Of a stretch of DNA of 64,000 nucleotides, positions 33,458-46,100 are shown in pieces. The stretch spans positions 5,659,935 through 5,723,934 of the forward strand of contig OZ025264.1 in the NCBI GenBank assembly GCA_964019135.1, written 5' to 3'. Origin of the DNA: Arenicola marina. Lineage: Eukaryota; Annelida; Polychaeta; Arenicolidae. The translations under genes and the position numbers were made by a program. The notes under the pieces are model-generated. The model was not told the origin of the DNA, made no database searches, and worked only from the letters and a program-made list of their open reading frames with translations. The first letter of the stretch is position 1, and every line of letters begins with the position of its first letter.

Positions 33458-34289
33458 CTCAGGTCATGCATCCTCATGCAACAGTGAGCTCAGTAGGTCG
33501 TGGGTGCGCGCCCTGGCACCTGCACGGGGGCTCCATATTTCATCAATTCCCATTTCGTTTCGCGAGTTTCTTGGCTCAGTTTTTAACCCTTCCATGTACA
33601 CGAACATTATGTAAAATATGAAAATTTCATAGTTCGTCATCTAAACTTTGTATCTCAAATATACAAACGTATATACGCATATATAGAATATATCTGGGAT
33701 GTTTTACAATGCGTTCTGGTGAAGGATGATTGTCATATCCGCCACAAAACTCGCTGTGGAACCATTGTTCAGTTGACAGCGGCCTGAGCTTTTTCACGAT
33801 TTGCGAGCCTGCTCGGTGTCGGAATCTGGGGATTGTCTATATGTGCAAAAAGGTGGCATTAAACGCTAATCATTCCACACCCAACAAGGAGACGCGAGAC
33901 GTCACGTGACAAAGGGCAGGTCTTTATTTTTGTGCCCAAACCTCTTTTGTTCTGGAATGTGACCTGTGACACCCATTGGTAGAGTCAACAAGCCTCTCTG
34001 AATGGGTGTCACACAGTCCAGGCAGTTTGGCTTTCCCTTCACGTCGATCTCTTGGCTTTCTTAGGGACCGACGTCTCAGCTCCTGTTGACTCAACCCATT
34101 TAGCTTCACCGCAGTTAAGCTGCTGGTGGGGGGCGGGGGGCGGGGGCAGCTACCGTGGAGCGATGGTGAGGATGGGTGGGGGGCAGGGGTGTGCGTGGAT
34201 TAGAGGCAGTAATAGGTGCGATGGCCGTAGCCGTCGGGATAGGCTAAAGTGCTGGGGACGGTGCTTGGGTGTTGGGACGATGGTCACAG
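33458..34289. other. Noncoding
   Basis: Unique-looking sequence, G-rich near 34128-34190. Nothing recognised. Confidence 0.35.
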
Positions 34290-34640
34290 TAGTCATGGTG
34301 ATGGAGATGACGGAGGTGGTGATCAAGATGACGGATGTTGTGATGAAAATGACGGATGTTGTGATAGAGATGACGGAGGTGGTGATGGTAATGACGAAGG
34401 TGGTGATGAAGCTGACGGAGGTTGTGATTGAGGTGACGGAGGTGGTGAGGAAGATGTCGGAGGTGGTGATGGAGATGTCGGAGGTTGTGATAGAGATGAC
34501 GGAGGTGGAGATGGTAGAGATGGGAGTGGGGATGGTGATGGTGGTAATGGAGATGGGGATGCTGGTGACGATAATGATTAGGGTGGAGATGATGGTGGGG
34601 GTGGAGATGGGGATGATGGTGGTGATTGAGAAGACCATAA
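34290..34640. repeat. GAT/GGT-rich triplet-like repeat
   Basis: The region is built from variants of a 24 bp unit, ATGACGGAGGTGGTGATG. Most length changes are multiples of three, so several frames stay open (VVMKMTEVVIEMTEVV on the + strand). It is low complexity and not gene-like. Confidence 0.85.
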
Positions 34641-35576
34641 TGGAGGCGATGGAGGTAAATGTAGCTGGGCGACAGGGGGGGAGATAAATGACGGGAGTGG
34701 ATGAATGTCACTGTGAACGACTGGCATGCATAGCCTATCCACCCCCACCCCCCACTTACCTCCCACCTCCCTTCCACCCACCCCCGTCCAACTCTATCCA
34801 ACCCCTCACCGGCACACCCCACCTTCGTCCACACCCACCCCCTTACCCCCATTACCCGTCCACCCCATCACCCCCAGCCCTCTTCCACCCCTCACCCTCA
34901 GACCTCGTCCACCCCTCACCCCTATCTCACCCCCTTTCACCCCTCAAACCTCATTTCACCCCCCTTCCACCCCTCACCTCATCTCACCCCCACCCCATCC
35001 ACCCCCTCACCCCTCAATCTCCGCCCGCCCCATCCCACCAGGATGCGTCATAATACCAACAGGGAGGGGGTGGGGGGGACCAGTAAGGAGCTCTCCTCAT
35101 TGATTTACCCCGTCCATCCGACTCCCTCCGATGCGCCCTTTAAGCGTACCCCCGGCTCGCCGCTGAGGACATCCAGCACGGTCTCGCACTTCACGCTCGC
35201 TCGCAGTGTGCCCTCCGTTACATACGGAATGACCTCCGAGCTGCCGTGGCCACTCCGTGTCCCGTCTCAGAACCCCATGTCATGCCCACTCTCAGCGCTG
35301 AAAATACCTCAGTATGGGAAAAGCTTTACTTGATTCTTGGTTGTCTTGTTCTGATGGCTACCTACCGTTGATGAGCGCTCCGGTTTTTTTCCTGACCTGA
35401 CCTTGCATATTGTTGTTGTCTTCATTGATGCATTGACTTAGTGACGTCAATACTGTACAGGGTATCCCCCCTTGCTCTCTTTCATGGATTAGCGGTGACA
35501 ATTTTGACACATTTGAATTTCAGTGCGTCGTTCTTCCATCTCAGCGCAATTGTCGACATCCCGATAAGTAACGTAT
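34641..35576. other. C-rich low complexity, then unique sequence
   Basis: 34738-35038 is C-rich with CACCCC cores. 35100-35340 may hold a decayed LINE tail, but the resemblance is too weak to call. Confidence 0.35.
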
Positions 35577-35588
35577 TAAACACGCCTT

Positions 35589-35933
35589 GCTTGTAAGCGG
35601 GACATGAAGGCTTTCGGCATTGATCCAGATACTTGGGAGGATCTGGCACCCCAAAAGAGGGGATGGGCACGTGTCGTGCATGACGGAATGGCCCACCACG
35701 ACTCGCTATGGTTTGTGAAACTGGACTTGAAACGCCAATCTAGGCGTCCACCAGCGAGCACAAACCAAGATCTATCGACAGGTCACCGTTGCGATGACTG
35801 CGGAAAGCTCTGTCAGTCACAGATAGGCTTACTCAGTCATAAGCGTAAATGCCGCGTTACGAATCGTAAAACTTAAACCAAACAAAGCTGCAAATCCATC
35901 GTCTTTCGCAGACGGACGGATGCCAACAACATG
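35589..35933 (+). mobile_element. LINE-A copy 2, 5'-truncated 3' end
   Basis: Perfect TAAACACGCCTT duplications at 35577-35588 and 35934-35945 bound a 345 bp insert. The insert opens in frame with CKRDMKAFGIDPDTWEDLA, a motif typical of the C-terminal part of many LINE ORF2 proteins. It continues through KRGWARVVHDG and LWFVKLDLKRQSRRPP to the zinc-finger-like HRCDDCGKLCQSQIGL..HKRKC and a stop at 35876. The 3' UTR hairpin and the GACGGACGGATGCC end match copy 1. The frame is intact over this stretch, which suggests a recent insertion. It is too short to encode activity. Confidence 0.93.
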
Positions 35934-36189
35934 TAAACACGCCTTATATTTAATAAAGTGTAACATTAACATATGCTAAAGCGTATGAAGCTTTCTTGGC
36001 AAGAATCCCATTTACAAGCAATCGGTTGCGGTCTGAAATTGGGTAAGCCATTTAGTAACAATGTTCCAACGGTAGACAAGAAGATACAACCGTCTGGTAC
36101 AGAGTGTGAAAATGACCGTCCCCGTTGCGCAACGCCCCCATGCGGCCATTGTGCGTGGTGCAATTCTCGCGACATCCTCGCGAGATAAG

Positions 36190-36535
36190 TATCTGTGCAT
36201 TGCGTACTTGGCTAGACGGTCGGACAACTAGTGCCTGTCTATTGCACATTTGGCTAGACGACTAAATATTGCTTGTCTTTAGCGCATTTGCCTAGACGAT
36301 CAGACAAATATTGCCTGTCTTTAGCGCATTTGCCTAGACGATCAGACAAATATTGCCTGTCTTTAGCGCATTTGCCTAGACGATCAGACAAATATTGCCT
36401 GTCTTTAGCGCATTTGGCTAGACGACTAAATATTGCTTGTCTTTAGCGCATTTGCCTAGACGATCAGACAAATATTGCCTGCCTTTAGCGCATTTGCCTA
36501 GACGATCAGACATATTGCCTGCCTGTTACGCACAC
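36190..36535. repeat. 42 bp array with decaying right flank
   Basis: The unit is GCCTGTCTTTAGCGCATTTG then CCTAGACGATCAGACAAATATT; the period is 42 bp (36280, 36322, 36364, 36406). A shorter variant with GACGACTAAATATTGCTTG occurs twice. The first units (36190-36260) are diverged. Recognisable fragments (GGCTAGACG, CCTGTT, CAATTGTTTGGCTAGA) continue to about 36745. Confidence 0.9.
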
Positions 36536-37699
36536 GGAGCGAAATTCTCAGAAGACTACATACCTGCTACATGTATACCTGTTGCACAACTGGTGTGACA
36601 CACCTAAAAGACAATTGTCTGGCTGTTACAAGCTTGGCTAGACGCCGTCAGAAGGCAATTGTTTGGCTAGAGAGCACGCTCTCAGACGGCCATTACCTGC
36701 CTGTTTCGTGCCTGACTCGGACACTTGTTGCCTGTTGCGTTCTTCGCGCGACGCCCGCCAGAAGAAAACAATTGCTTGACCCGGGATCGCTGTGGCAGAC
36801 GGTCCCCGGACGTAGCCGGAAGCATTACGCCCGTGAGAAGTGTCCATCGAAACGCAAAGCCGCTCGCACGGAGTTATGGTCTTTACTGCGGTCACATGGG
36901 TCGAGGCGGAAGGAGACAATTCCTGCAAAAGTAAGATGGAGGTTGTCTACGCCCTGTCCTTGTCGGAGGTTATTAGACACAAAAAACGACTCAATTCCTC
37001 CCTCCCCTCCCTCTCCCTCTTCCTCCTCCCGAGGCGGAAGTAAGACTTAAAGGGCTGCTGCACCCGGCGCTAACCAGCTATGGTTAGGGAAAAGGACAGT
37101 TTTTTTGCCTATTACCATTTGTTACATAACACTCCTGGCGGGACCGCTTAAAGAGTCCGGCGTGCCATGCAATGCCAAGCCATTCCAAGCCATGCCAAGC
37201 CATGCCAGGCAATGCCATGCCTTACGGCCAGGAGGGGGAAGGGAGGGTGGGTGGAGGGGCGGTCATTGGCGCTCGCATTTTCACTGGGAATAATTTCACC
37301 CTTGGAAGCGTCGGATAATGAGACGCTGGAGTTTACGTCACGTGACGTCATCGGTTATTGTGTGAAAATGCTCTCCTTTTTGGCGATGGTCCTTGATGAC
37401 CAGGCAGTGATGGTCGCCTCTGCCACGTCTTCTGCCTGCCATTTAATAGAAACAGGCTTGAAATTCATTTGTTTAATTTATATGATGGGTATTCATTTTG
37501 CATTGACAAGTATAGAAAAAAAACTTGATCTTTGATCAGCCATCAATGTATGAAAGGTTGTTATCGTCGCTTATTTTCCGATAATGGCACATGCATTTTA
37601 CGTTCAATGGACACATTTGAAAAAGAAATTGACCAGCGAACAATTTAACATGAACAGGCATGGGAAACCCTTATTGGGAGGAAGTTGATTGTTGTTCTC
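36536..37699. other. Noncoding; decayed repeat edge and a 10 bp repeat
   Basis: The left part is the decayed edge of the 42 bp array. 37163-37222 is a tandem repeat of about 10 bp, ATGCCAAGCC. Open frames at 36571-37050 and 37167-37535 have no recognisable content. Confidence 0.4.
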
Positions 37700-38529
37700 G
37701 GTCACAGGTTGATTTGGCTTAATAATGAATTCCGCTCTTGTACCTCACATACTAATTTATTGCAGGAAGTTGGCGCCGACCCGCTTTATACTAGAAGAGA
37801 ATACTTTTGCCTATGCCTATTATATAAAATGTTAACCGGTGCCACTCCGCAGTATCTCAGGACACTGGTTCCCCCACCCATTTCCGACGTGTCTCGGTAT
37901 CCATTACGAAACAGCAATGATTTGTTCCAACCACGGTTGATGAAAACGTATTCTCGCAATTGCTTCTTGTGGAGGACGATCCGTGCTTGGAACAGACTGC
38001 CTGATGATGTAAGAGAATCTACATCCATTGACTGTTTCAAGTTTTCATATAAGACGTTATACTTCCAACCATGCAACAAGTTGTATAATATGTTCTCCGG
38101 TCACGGCGCCATCCAGCTTAGCAGATTGCGTATGGGCCTAAGTGGTCTCAAGGGCCACAGACACAAATATGGTTTTGTTAGTGATAACATATGTGAATAC
38201 TGTCTGACGCAACCTGAAGATACTATCCACTATATACTTAAGTGTCCGGCCTTTACAGCACACAGAAACCGACTTTGTGAAGACCTATCCTTTCTAGAAC
38301 TGTACAATGTAAGACTAATCCCAACTACCAGAATTAATTGTGACATCCTATGCGACCTGCTCCTCCACGGTTCATCTGCATTTACCATTGAAGATAACAC
38401 ATCAATGTTTCAATCTATTATTCGCTACATAGTATATTACATTTCTGTTTGTTCTATCCGAGGTGAACATTAATATGTGAATTCGCTGTTGTGAACCTCG
38501 TAAAATAAATAAAGTTTATATAAAAAAAA
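37700..38529 (+). mobile_element. LINE-B, C-terminal part with poly(A) tail
   Basis: A 5'-truncated non-LTR retrotransposon. About 255 codons remain to the stop at 38473. The frame runs from LLQEVGADPLYTRREYFCL with LLYKMLTGATPQYLRTLV (the domain after the reverse transcriptase), through WRTIRAWNRLPDDVRE, LSRLRMGLSGLKGHRHKYGF, to a C-X2-C-X8-H-X4-C tail (CEYC..EDTIHYILKC). AATAAATAAA and A9 end the element at about 38530. These features fit the CR1/Jockey-type group of LINEs; the exact clade is unsure. A possible short duplication (GAATTCCGCTC at 37727, GAATTCCACTC at 38531) lies inside the open frame on the left, so it is doubtful. Confidence 0.88.
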
Positions 38530-41500
38530 AGAATTCCACTCGCGATATATGGCTGTTTTTACGGTGAAATAGGAAGAGAACGAAAATAATAAAAAACGCC
38601 AAAACTTGACTGCATGTAAAAATCTAGATTTTTACCATGTTGTGCAATCCAAATTCGGTGTCTTCACTGGACAAATTGTGTAATACAGAACTGAATACGA
38701 TTTTATTACCACTAAAACATCTTTTAAAAGGACTATGACACTTGCTCGCCATTTTGGTTAAATTTGTCGTTATAAATACGGTGTAGGCTTGCCATACTAA
38801 TAATGTTATAACGACTAAAGGTTGTCTGTGGGCTGTTTCCACTTTGCCGCCATTGATTGGATAATTAACTCCCGAGACAACACAGCGCTGGCATTTGAGA
38901 ATGGCGACATAATGTTCCGGTACGAACGTCATTCCCTTCCGTGATACACCAGATTCTTCCCACTGGCAGCCACGTAACCTTTTTCCGTTCCTTGATCTAC
39001 ACCCCAATTTGGAGATCTTGGCATTTAGGATTCTCTCGACCGCCCGAACCGACCTGATGAAAGCTATTGGTCATTTGGCGACCCGTCTCCGGAGCTATTT
39101 GGCTTGGGGTGGTACCCCTCTGTCTGGCCGTACGTGGTCAAAAATTTCCTTTCTAAGGTATGACTGGTGCTAGGGGGTTGGGGAGCGCTGGGGTCGGGCT
39201 CGGGCGGGGGGGGGGGTATCTGGGTCCGGAGTCCGACAGGGGTCAGGGCCAGGGAATAGACCATACATGCTCATGGTTACAACCCAGGGCTGGCAGTATA
39301 TCCAGGCCGCCACCTCGGCTATCGGTTCCCCTCGTCTTCCCACCCGGCAGCCGCTATTCCAGCGCGGCGTCATTACTGCCTCGACCCGGGCCCTGTCCGC
39401 TCCCATTGTTCGGTATATTTATCTCCCTTCGTTAGATATCTCTTTTCTTTTCCTTTCCAGTATTGCCCCATCTAAGCCTTTCCCCTATTCCCGCACCCCC
39501 TCACCCCACCACCTACCCTTTTCGCCCTTTCATGCCACCTCCACCCCCACCACCACCATCACCGCCATCCTATTTTACCCCCACCATCGCCCATCAACCC
39601 TCTTCTCCTGAGACAGTTCGCCCCCCCCCCCTCTTCTCTCTGCTCTGCCCTGCCATGTCCTCCCCATGTTCACCTCTCCTCTACCCGCCACGCAATCACC
39701 GTCAGCATATCTCCTCTCCCCGCACTTGTGCCCCACCACCTAGACGCACCCCCCCCTACCAACCCCCCCCACCACGACCCCAACCCCCCTTTCTCCCCGC
39801 CACATTTTTTTCCCACTCTGTGCCCTAAAACGCCTCCGCAATACTCCCATGGTCCCATGGGCGCCCCTCCCCCTCCCGCCGCACTGCTCATCCCGGATCT
39901 AGCCAACCCCCACCTTCACCACTGCCCCCAGCCCCCCCCCCTGCCCCCCAGCCCCTGCCCTACTCCAAGCAGGCGCTCCCAGTTCCCTTTCATCCCTCAT
40001 CGGGCGCCCAAAACGCGTTGCAAATTATGAGCTCAATAGCGCATTCCTCCTACGATAAATATTGAACACACATGGCATGTTTTTTTTTCCCTTTTGGTTT
40101 AAAGTAGATTGGATGTCTAAACCCCCTGGACTGTTAATCGGCGCGTGTAGTGTTGTTTATGTGCGTGTAATGTATTTTTGTGCCCCCCACCCCCTGTTTG
40201 CCATAGTTAGATTGAGCGAAACGGATTGCAGGCCAAATATAAAACAACAAAAAATCACATATCCAAGGAATGTTCTGTTTAATAAAACTTGACGTTTGAT
40301 AATTATGGAGCTTTAATCCTTGTTGTTATTAATATAATTTTTGCAGTGTAGTGGTTTGTGCAGAAGTGTCACGCTACTACTGCCCTAGGGCTGTCTCTCT
40401 CACTCTCACGGTACAGGTAATGTGCCACGCCGGCGCGCTACAATGCCTCTCAAAAAGCATTATCTGCTTCTGTCAAGTTATGTCAAGTTCGAACTGCATG
40501 GCGTCATTGTGCCCTAGATTGTCCGGATTTAAAATGGCCGCTTGGGCTGACCGACAACACACAGCATACGCCTTTGGGCCTTAAAACGTGTCACGGAATT
40601 TACGATCAGATCCGATGGTGTGTCCTGCCGTGTTCAAAGCGAGATAGTGCTCATGTTTATTTATGATTGATTCAATTCTCTCCGGAAATGTAATACCCGT
40701 CTTGGCGAAAGTAGAAGTGGAATTATGAGCCCGTAAGCGTTCTTAGTGGAATTGTCCTTCTCTCTGTTTTTGTTGTTATTTTTGTTGTTATCGTCATTGT
40801 AAAATGGGGCGAAAACTTGAGACAAGAGACCAAATCCCAAAGAGTAAATCCATTACAAGCTATGATGCGTTCTCACGCTCCAACCGAAAACCCACATTTC
40901 GGAGAGACACAAATTCCATTTTTCGGTATCAGGTACCGTCTAATGGTTACAATGGAGATAGTAAAGTAAAGTTAGTTACGAGTATGAGATGCAGATGGAC
41001 CCCAACCCCTTATTTCTGCTGCCAATGTTATAATGTGACCCTCATTTGCCATTCGCAAGCGGCAAACCTGTCTATATCTATATATATACTATACAGAGAG
41101 CTCACTCTTGCTTCAACCACTCTTGATGAACAGTTTATGTTTGTTCTGCAAACAATATGGAGGTGAGATCTTCCTCCGACCGACCGTAAGTGTATTTTCA
41201 TGTCCACGGCCGCGCCGATGAACCCACATGCAATACAGCGCAGCGAGCCTGGTCTGGGCTATGCATGCGGTCTTGGCGCCCGGGTGGTTGCAGATGACCG
41301 ACCGCTTCCTTCCGGTTGGGCTTTATTACCGAAAACATCGCGAGTTGTCCGACACGTGCTGGGTATTACCCGCCACGCTCCTTCAGCCCACGCGCCCTAA
41401 TGAATAGAGATGGCTGTGAGCGGCAGGTCACCCCCACTCCCTCAGTCCCCCCCCCCCCCTCCCCAGGACCCCCATGTTGTGGTGGCAATAGCTGGCCTAC

Positions 41501-41537
41501 CCACCCATTAATGCACTTTGTTGGATCATCGGCTCTA
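38530..41537. other. Noncoding; C/A-rich low complexity in the middle
   Basis: 38530-39190 is AT-rich and unique-looking. 39190-40030 is dominated by C-rich runs with long chance frames on both strands. 40030-41537 is unique, including a 120-codon frame at 40804-41166 with no recognisable domain and no convincing splice sites. Confidence 0.4.
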
Positions 41538-41822
41538 ATAACCTGACTGGCCACCTCAGATGACCTGACTGGCCACCTCAGATGGCCTGACTGACCGCCT
41601 CAGATGGCCTGACTGACCGCCTCAGATGGCCTGACTGACCGCCTCAGATGGCCTGACTGACCGCCTCAGATGGCCTGACTGACCACCTCAGATGGCCTGA
41701 CTGACCGCCTCAGATGGCCTGACTGACCGCCTCAGATGGCCTGACTGGCCACCTCAGATGGCCTGACTGACCACCTCAGATGGCCTGACTGGCCACCTCA
41801 GATGGCCTGACTGGCCACCTCA
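41538..41822. repeat. 22 bp minisatellite, about 13 copies
   Basis: The unit is GGCCTGACTGACCGCCTCAG plus AT, with a GGCCACCTCAGAT variant; the period is 22 bp (41581 to 41603). Units with GGCCACC cluster at both ends and GACCGCC in the middle. Confidence 0.95.
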
Positions 41823-42487
41823 CCGCAGACGGACACCGTGATGTCCCTATTTTTCTCTCTTTTCCCTCTATTCCTCATTTTCAAACAACCAGTGCTTTTT
41901 AGTATGCATTATTCATTCATAATTGCGGAAATAGTGTCTCTTTCAATCAGGATCTATATTTCACTTTTCACCGCACTTCGTGTTATATTCGTCTGTCTAT
42001 GAGCGACAAGCGTCCTGTATTCGATGTGTCATTGCATTTCGTATTCCGTTGGACCGGTCTTTCCTTGCGCGCTATTCTTCTGTTTGAGCCCCAGTTACAA
42101 ATTATAACCTTACTGTACAAGTTGTTCTCTTTCAATCATTATAACATTAGCTTTTTGTTCGTGTTTCGTATTCTGTTTGTTGGCTTTGTACGCGCCTCGG
42201 TCAGTTCATTGCCTCTTTATGCACCTTTTATAAATGTATAATGTTTTGTACCAATTACAATCATTCTCCGTTTCCCTTTTTCTGAGTGCTTTGCATGATG
42301 TTTGTTCCGTCTTGCTATACCCACCTCCAGTCGTCCAGTGTCTGTTTTGCTGTAGGCGGCGTGCACCAACCACTGCCTCTCTCTATCTCCCCCCACCCCC
42401 CCTTTTCTCTCCCTCTCTCTCTCTCTCTCTCCCTCACTCTCTTTCTCTCTCTTTTTCTCTCTCTCTCCCTTAGACTGTCCCTCTCCA
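41823..42487. other. Noncoding; (CT)n near the right end
   Basis: A CTCTCTC-rich stretch lies at 42405-42480. Nothing else is recognised. Confidence 0.4.
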
Positions 42488-43195
42488 TGTATGTAGCCGG
42501 CCTGACCAGGATTGGCACCGCGTGAAATATTCATATGGCCTGGACCCCCCACGAGGTCTGGGAACGCCCGGGTCCGGCCTGCACTCTGCATGGTTGGTGC
42601 CGTATAGCGCTACCGACCCCCCTCCCCCCCGCCCCCCCCCCCTCCTCCCTCCCCCGCCCTCCCTGAAAATGGCACTCCGGCATCAATGACCTCTGTTTAA
42701 TGTTCACCTTGGGTCCCCTTCGCACTCCTATGACAGCCCGCTGTCAGAAGGCGTGTGGTACACTCGTTAAGTACGCTGGATTACTGTTCTGCGGCGACGG
42801 ATACAGCGTGGGGTGGGTGTGTGCTGGAGGGGTGGCCGAGGGGGGGGGGGGGTGTGAGGTTGAGACCCATGCCAGGGCAAGAGGGGATAGGTTGCGGGTC
42901 GGGGTGACGCTGGGGGGTTGAGTGTGCACGTGTCGCGGGGTCGGGATCGTCTATAGTGTAGTCGGATATAAGAGCGACCATTCCCAAAGAAAAAGTTTAT
43001 TTTGATCACTTATCTTATGCGTGACGTATAAAGTTACGATGTCAGGCCTTGTCAGGCCGGCTACATACAGCGCCGGTAGCACCATGGTACCAAGCAGAGC
43101 GCAGGCAAGACAAAAGCATTCCGAGACCTCGTGAAGGGGGGGGGGGGGGGGTGGGGGGGTCCAGGCCATATGAATATTTCACGCGATGCCAATCG
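42488..43195. repeat. Long imperfect inverted repeat
   Basis: 42488-42640 (+) and 43195-43040 (complement) share GTATGTAGCCGGCCTGAC, GCGTGAAATATTCATATGGC, CTGGACCCCCC, ACGAGGTCT, 'ctctgc.tggt' and GCTACCG. The order of the first block differs between arms, so a rearrangement or a partly tandem origin is likely. A C-rich tract lies beside the left arm (42615-42665) and a G tract inside the right one (43137-43160). The roughly 400 bp loop has no coding signs. Confidence 0.75.
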
Positions 43196-46100
43196 GTTTC
43201 CTATTCATTTCTTAGCCGACGACGCAGTGTCGTAGTGGCAGCTATAAACATCATGATGATGATGATAATATATTTGTTTTGTAATAAGTATGACGATGGT
43301 GATGACTTGGTGATTAAGGTCCGCGTGTGTGTATACATGTGCTAGCCCGGCACAATAAACCCCACTCTGCCCCAAGTGGCGGAAGTAAGGAGTTCCGAGA
43401 CTCTCATCGCATTTGGATAACTCTTTTCTTCGTTGTGCACCTGATACCTATCTGTGAGATTTGTCTCTATGTGTGGTAGCAGTTAATGCGTTAGATGTTT
43501 GTGTGAAAGCTCTTTGTGCGAAACCTGTTTGTGTTTGTGCGGTATGGTGCCAGCTATACTCTTTCCCCCTCCACCCCCCTCGCTTCCATCCTATATCTCT
43601 CCTCCCCTCCCCTCCCCTTCTTCCCCGCCCCCCTCTTTCACTTGCTCCATCCCCGGTGAGAAGATCCCTGCAAGACAGTGGAATGGTCAGTTAGCGCGGG
43701 ATGCTGCAGGGGTGGGGATGTGGTGGACCCCCAACCCCCACCCCCGCCCACTCACTCTGGTGATGGGTTTACACCCGACCCAGACCGCCCTCACCCACTC
43801 ATTGCCTTCCCATTCCTGCATCACTTGCCCCCACCCCTGTCCCTCCTCTCGCCTTCTCCCTTCTAACATCTTTCTGCTGAACTTGTCCCCGTCATTAAAA
43901 CGGTGTCCGGTCTCTTGTTGGGGACCCGCATGGGGACTGAGATGTAGGGTGGGGAGGACGGGGGAGGGGGGATGAGTAGAGATCGGCGCCCCGATAACGA
44001 TTTAAATGGCGGCTCACCTCCCTAACCCCCCCTCCACCTCTCCCCTCTACCCCCCTCCCCTCCGGGGCCGGTGTGACATCAGGGTCCTCTTTGTGCTCGC
44101 CTTCACAAAGGGAAGGGTCGGAGACTCAATGGCCGTCGTTGTATGTCTCCGCTCTCTCCCAAGGGGGCGGCACCGTCTAGACTGAAAGAAGTGGGGAGTC
44201 ACAAGTCGTACGGGAGGTGGCGGCGTTTGGAGGCTGGAGTCCATTGCGCCTCATACTGGTGGCGGCGGTCTGCTGGGAGTTTTATACGGACGCCTTAATG
44301 TCGTCCCTATGCGAGCTTTCAGCATGGAGCAAGAGGCATGGCCATCCGCTCATTTACCCTGTCCCCTTGGCTTTGTCTCCCTTACACATCAACCTCGTTC
44401 CCTCTTCCTCCTCTTCTTCTCCGAATTACGGAGGATTGTTATCACGAGAAATGGGAACCCGAACAGCATCTAGTTTCACTGACCACGGAGGAATTTTTTA
44501 CTGGCTCAATCCTGACCAACCTTTGTTCCACGTGGCAAATCATAGAACCCTTTGCATTAAAATATTTGCTGGAATCGCCTATTAATGGTCTCGACACGGA
44601 ACATAGACACACAGCTGTGTCGCCATAACAAGGACAATATTTTATCATCATCAAGCAAGTTATGATGGCCGATATAAATATTACTCATATATCAATATTT
44701 CCTTTTATTTGTGAAACCTTTAAAAATGTCGTGCATGGAAATTATGTGATATTGTTAGCCCCTGGTACATCCTGTGAGGGCAAATGTGGATGTCTTGTGT
44801 TCGCCGCCGGTTCTTGCCTGTTATCAGGTCCCTCTGTTTGCCTGTGGTCATCCTAAGGAGAAGCGGTCATACTATGGGCGGTTGTTCAGAATACTGAACG
44901 TGAAGTTATGCTCTATGTATTACTGCAGTAAGGTCCGATCGCCATTGCTATAAAAATTTGGTTTCTGTGGGGATTTGACCGGATGGCCTTACTCGTGGCT
45001 CTATTTATCCTCATGTAGACTACCTTTATGATTCATGAATGTGTTATGGTTGTACACCAAGTTTGTGATTTTTGATTCTATAGTGCGAAAAAGAACTCGT
45101 CACGTGGAGGTTAGGCCATTACACAGTGTCTTGTAATCGCTGTATGTCACGTGGCATCATAACGCCGGCCCATTGGTCTTCAAGTTCCTCTCCCTGAAAA
45201 CGGCTGCAATTTCACCCCCCCCCCCCGCCACCGCTCCCAGCCCCCACCCCATGGGTTGAATACGGCCGCTTGCACCCCCCCGGCGACACAAAAGGGATGG
45301 GCCATCGGTGAGCTCTGGCCGTCGAGTAACCAATTCTTGCTTTATGCCCCGCATGGCAGGGCCAATGACTTGGAAATGACGAAAATGACATTTTTATCGT
45401 GCGCTTCATCATTCCCGGTACAATAAAGGAATGTGTGGGGGTGTGGCTTTTCCCCTTTGAGATTTTTTATAGGTGTGGAGGTCACAAGTGGTCTGAACAA
45501 TGAGTGGCGAGGCAGGGGTGGGCCAGATTGCGAGGATGGGTAGAGGGGGGTAGGGGGTGGAGCAGATTGCGAGGAGGGGTAGAGGGCGGTAGAGGGGGAT
45601 GACGGGAGAAGGGGGGGGGGGTATACGATATTATAAAAGGCGTTCGTACCGCTGCCGAAGATTAGTTCTTGTCGTTTGTTATTCACTTTGTAACTCGGTA
45701 ATTAATTTGTATGGGAAGCCATTAATTTTCTCTGCGTCCCGTTGGGTGAAACATTATTAATTTGCGCGGGATTCCATTACTTGCACGGTATATCGCTAAT
45801 TTATATCGCCTTCAATTAATTTATATGCCGCCACATTACCTTCTATGGCGTTTCATAAATGTTGATGGTTTCCATTAAATTATGGGAAATTAGTTAGTAT
45901 TATAGTTTTCCTGGTGGTTTTGATGGCGTGCTTTCTGATTGAACTATTGTGCGCCAGATATCGCCACACAACGCACACCAAATAGTCCATTTCTTTATGA
46001 GATAATACATTATATAACAGTTAAAGGCAATTTGCAACCTTGAGCTGTTCGTGTTTGGGCCAATTCTGTGCGCTTGAAAGCGAACTTGGGTCGCACAATC

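Noticed and set aside
35100-35390. Decayed LINE tail (a reading with RNDLRAAVATPCP resembles the W.N.LP segment of LINE proteins)
   Set aside because: Only a few residues fit and the frame choice is arbitrary; not enough to call.
42765-42880. Additional tRNA-like element (GGTTGAGACCC as B box)
   Set aside because: The A-box region is poor and a long G tract intervenes.
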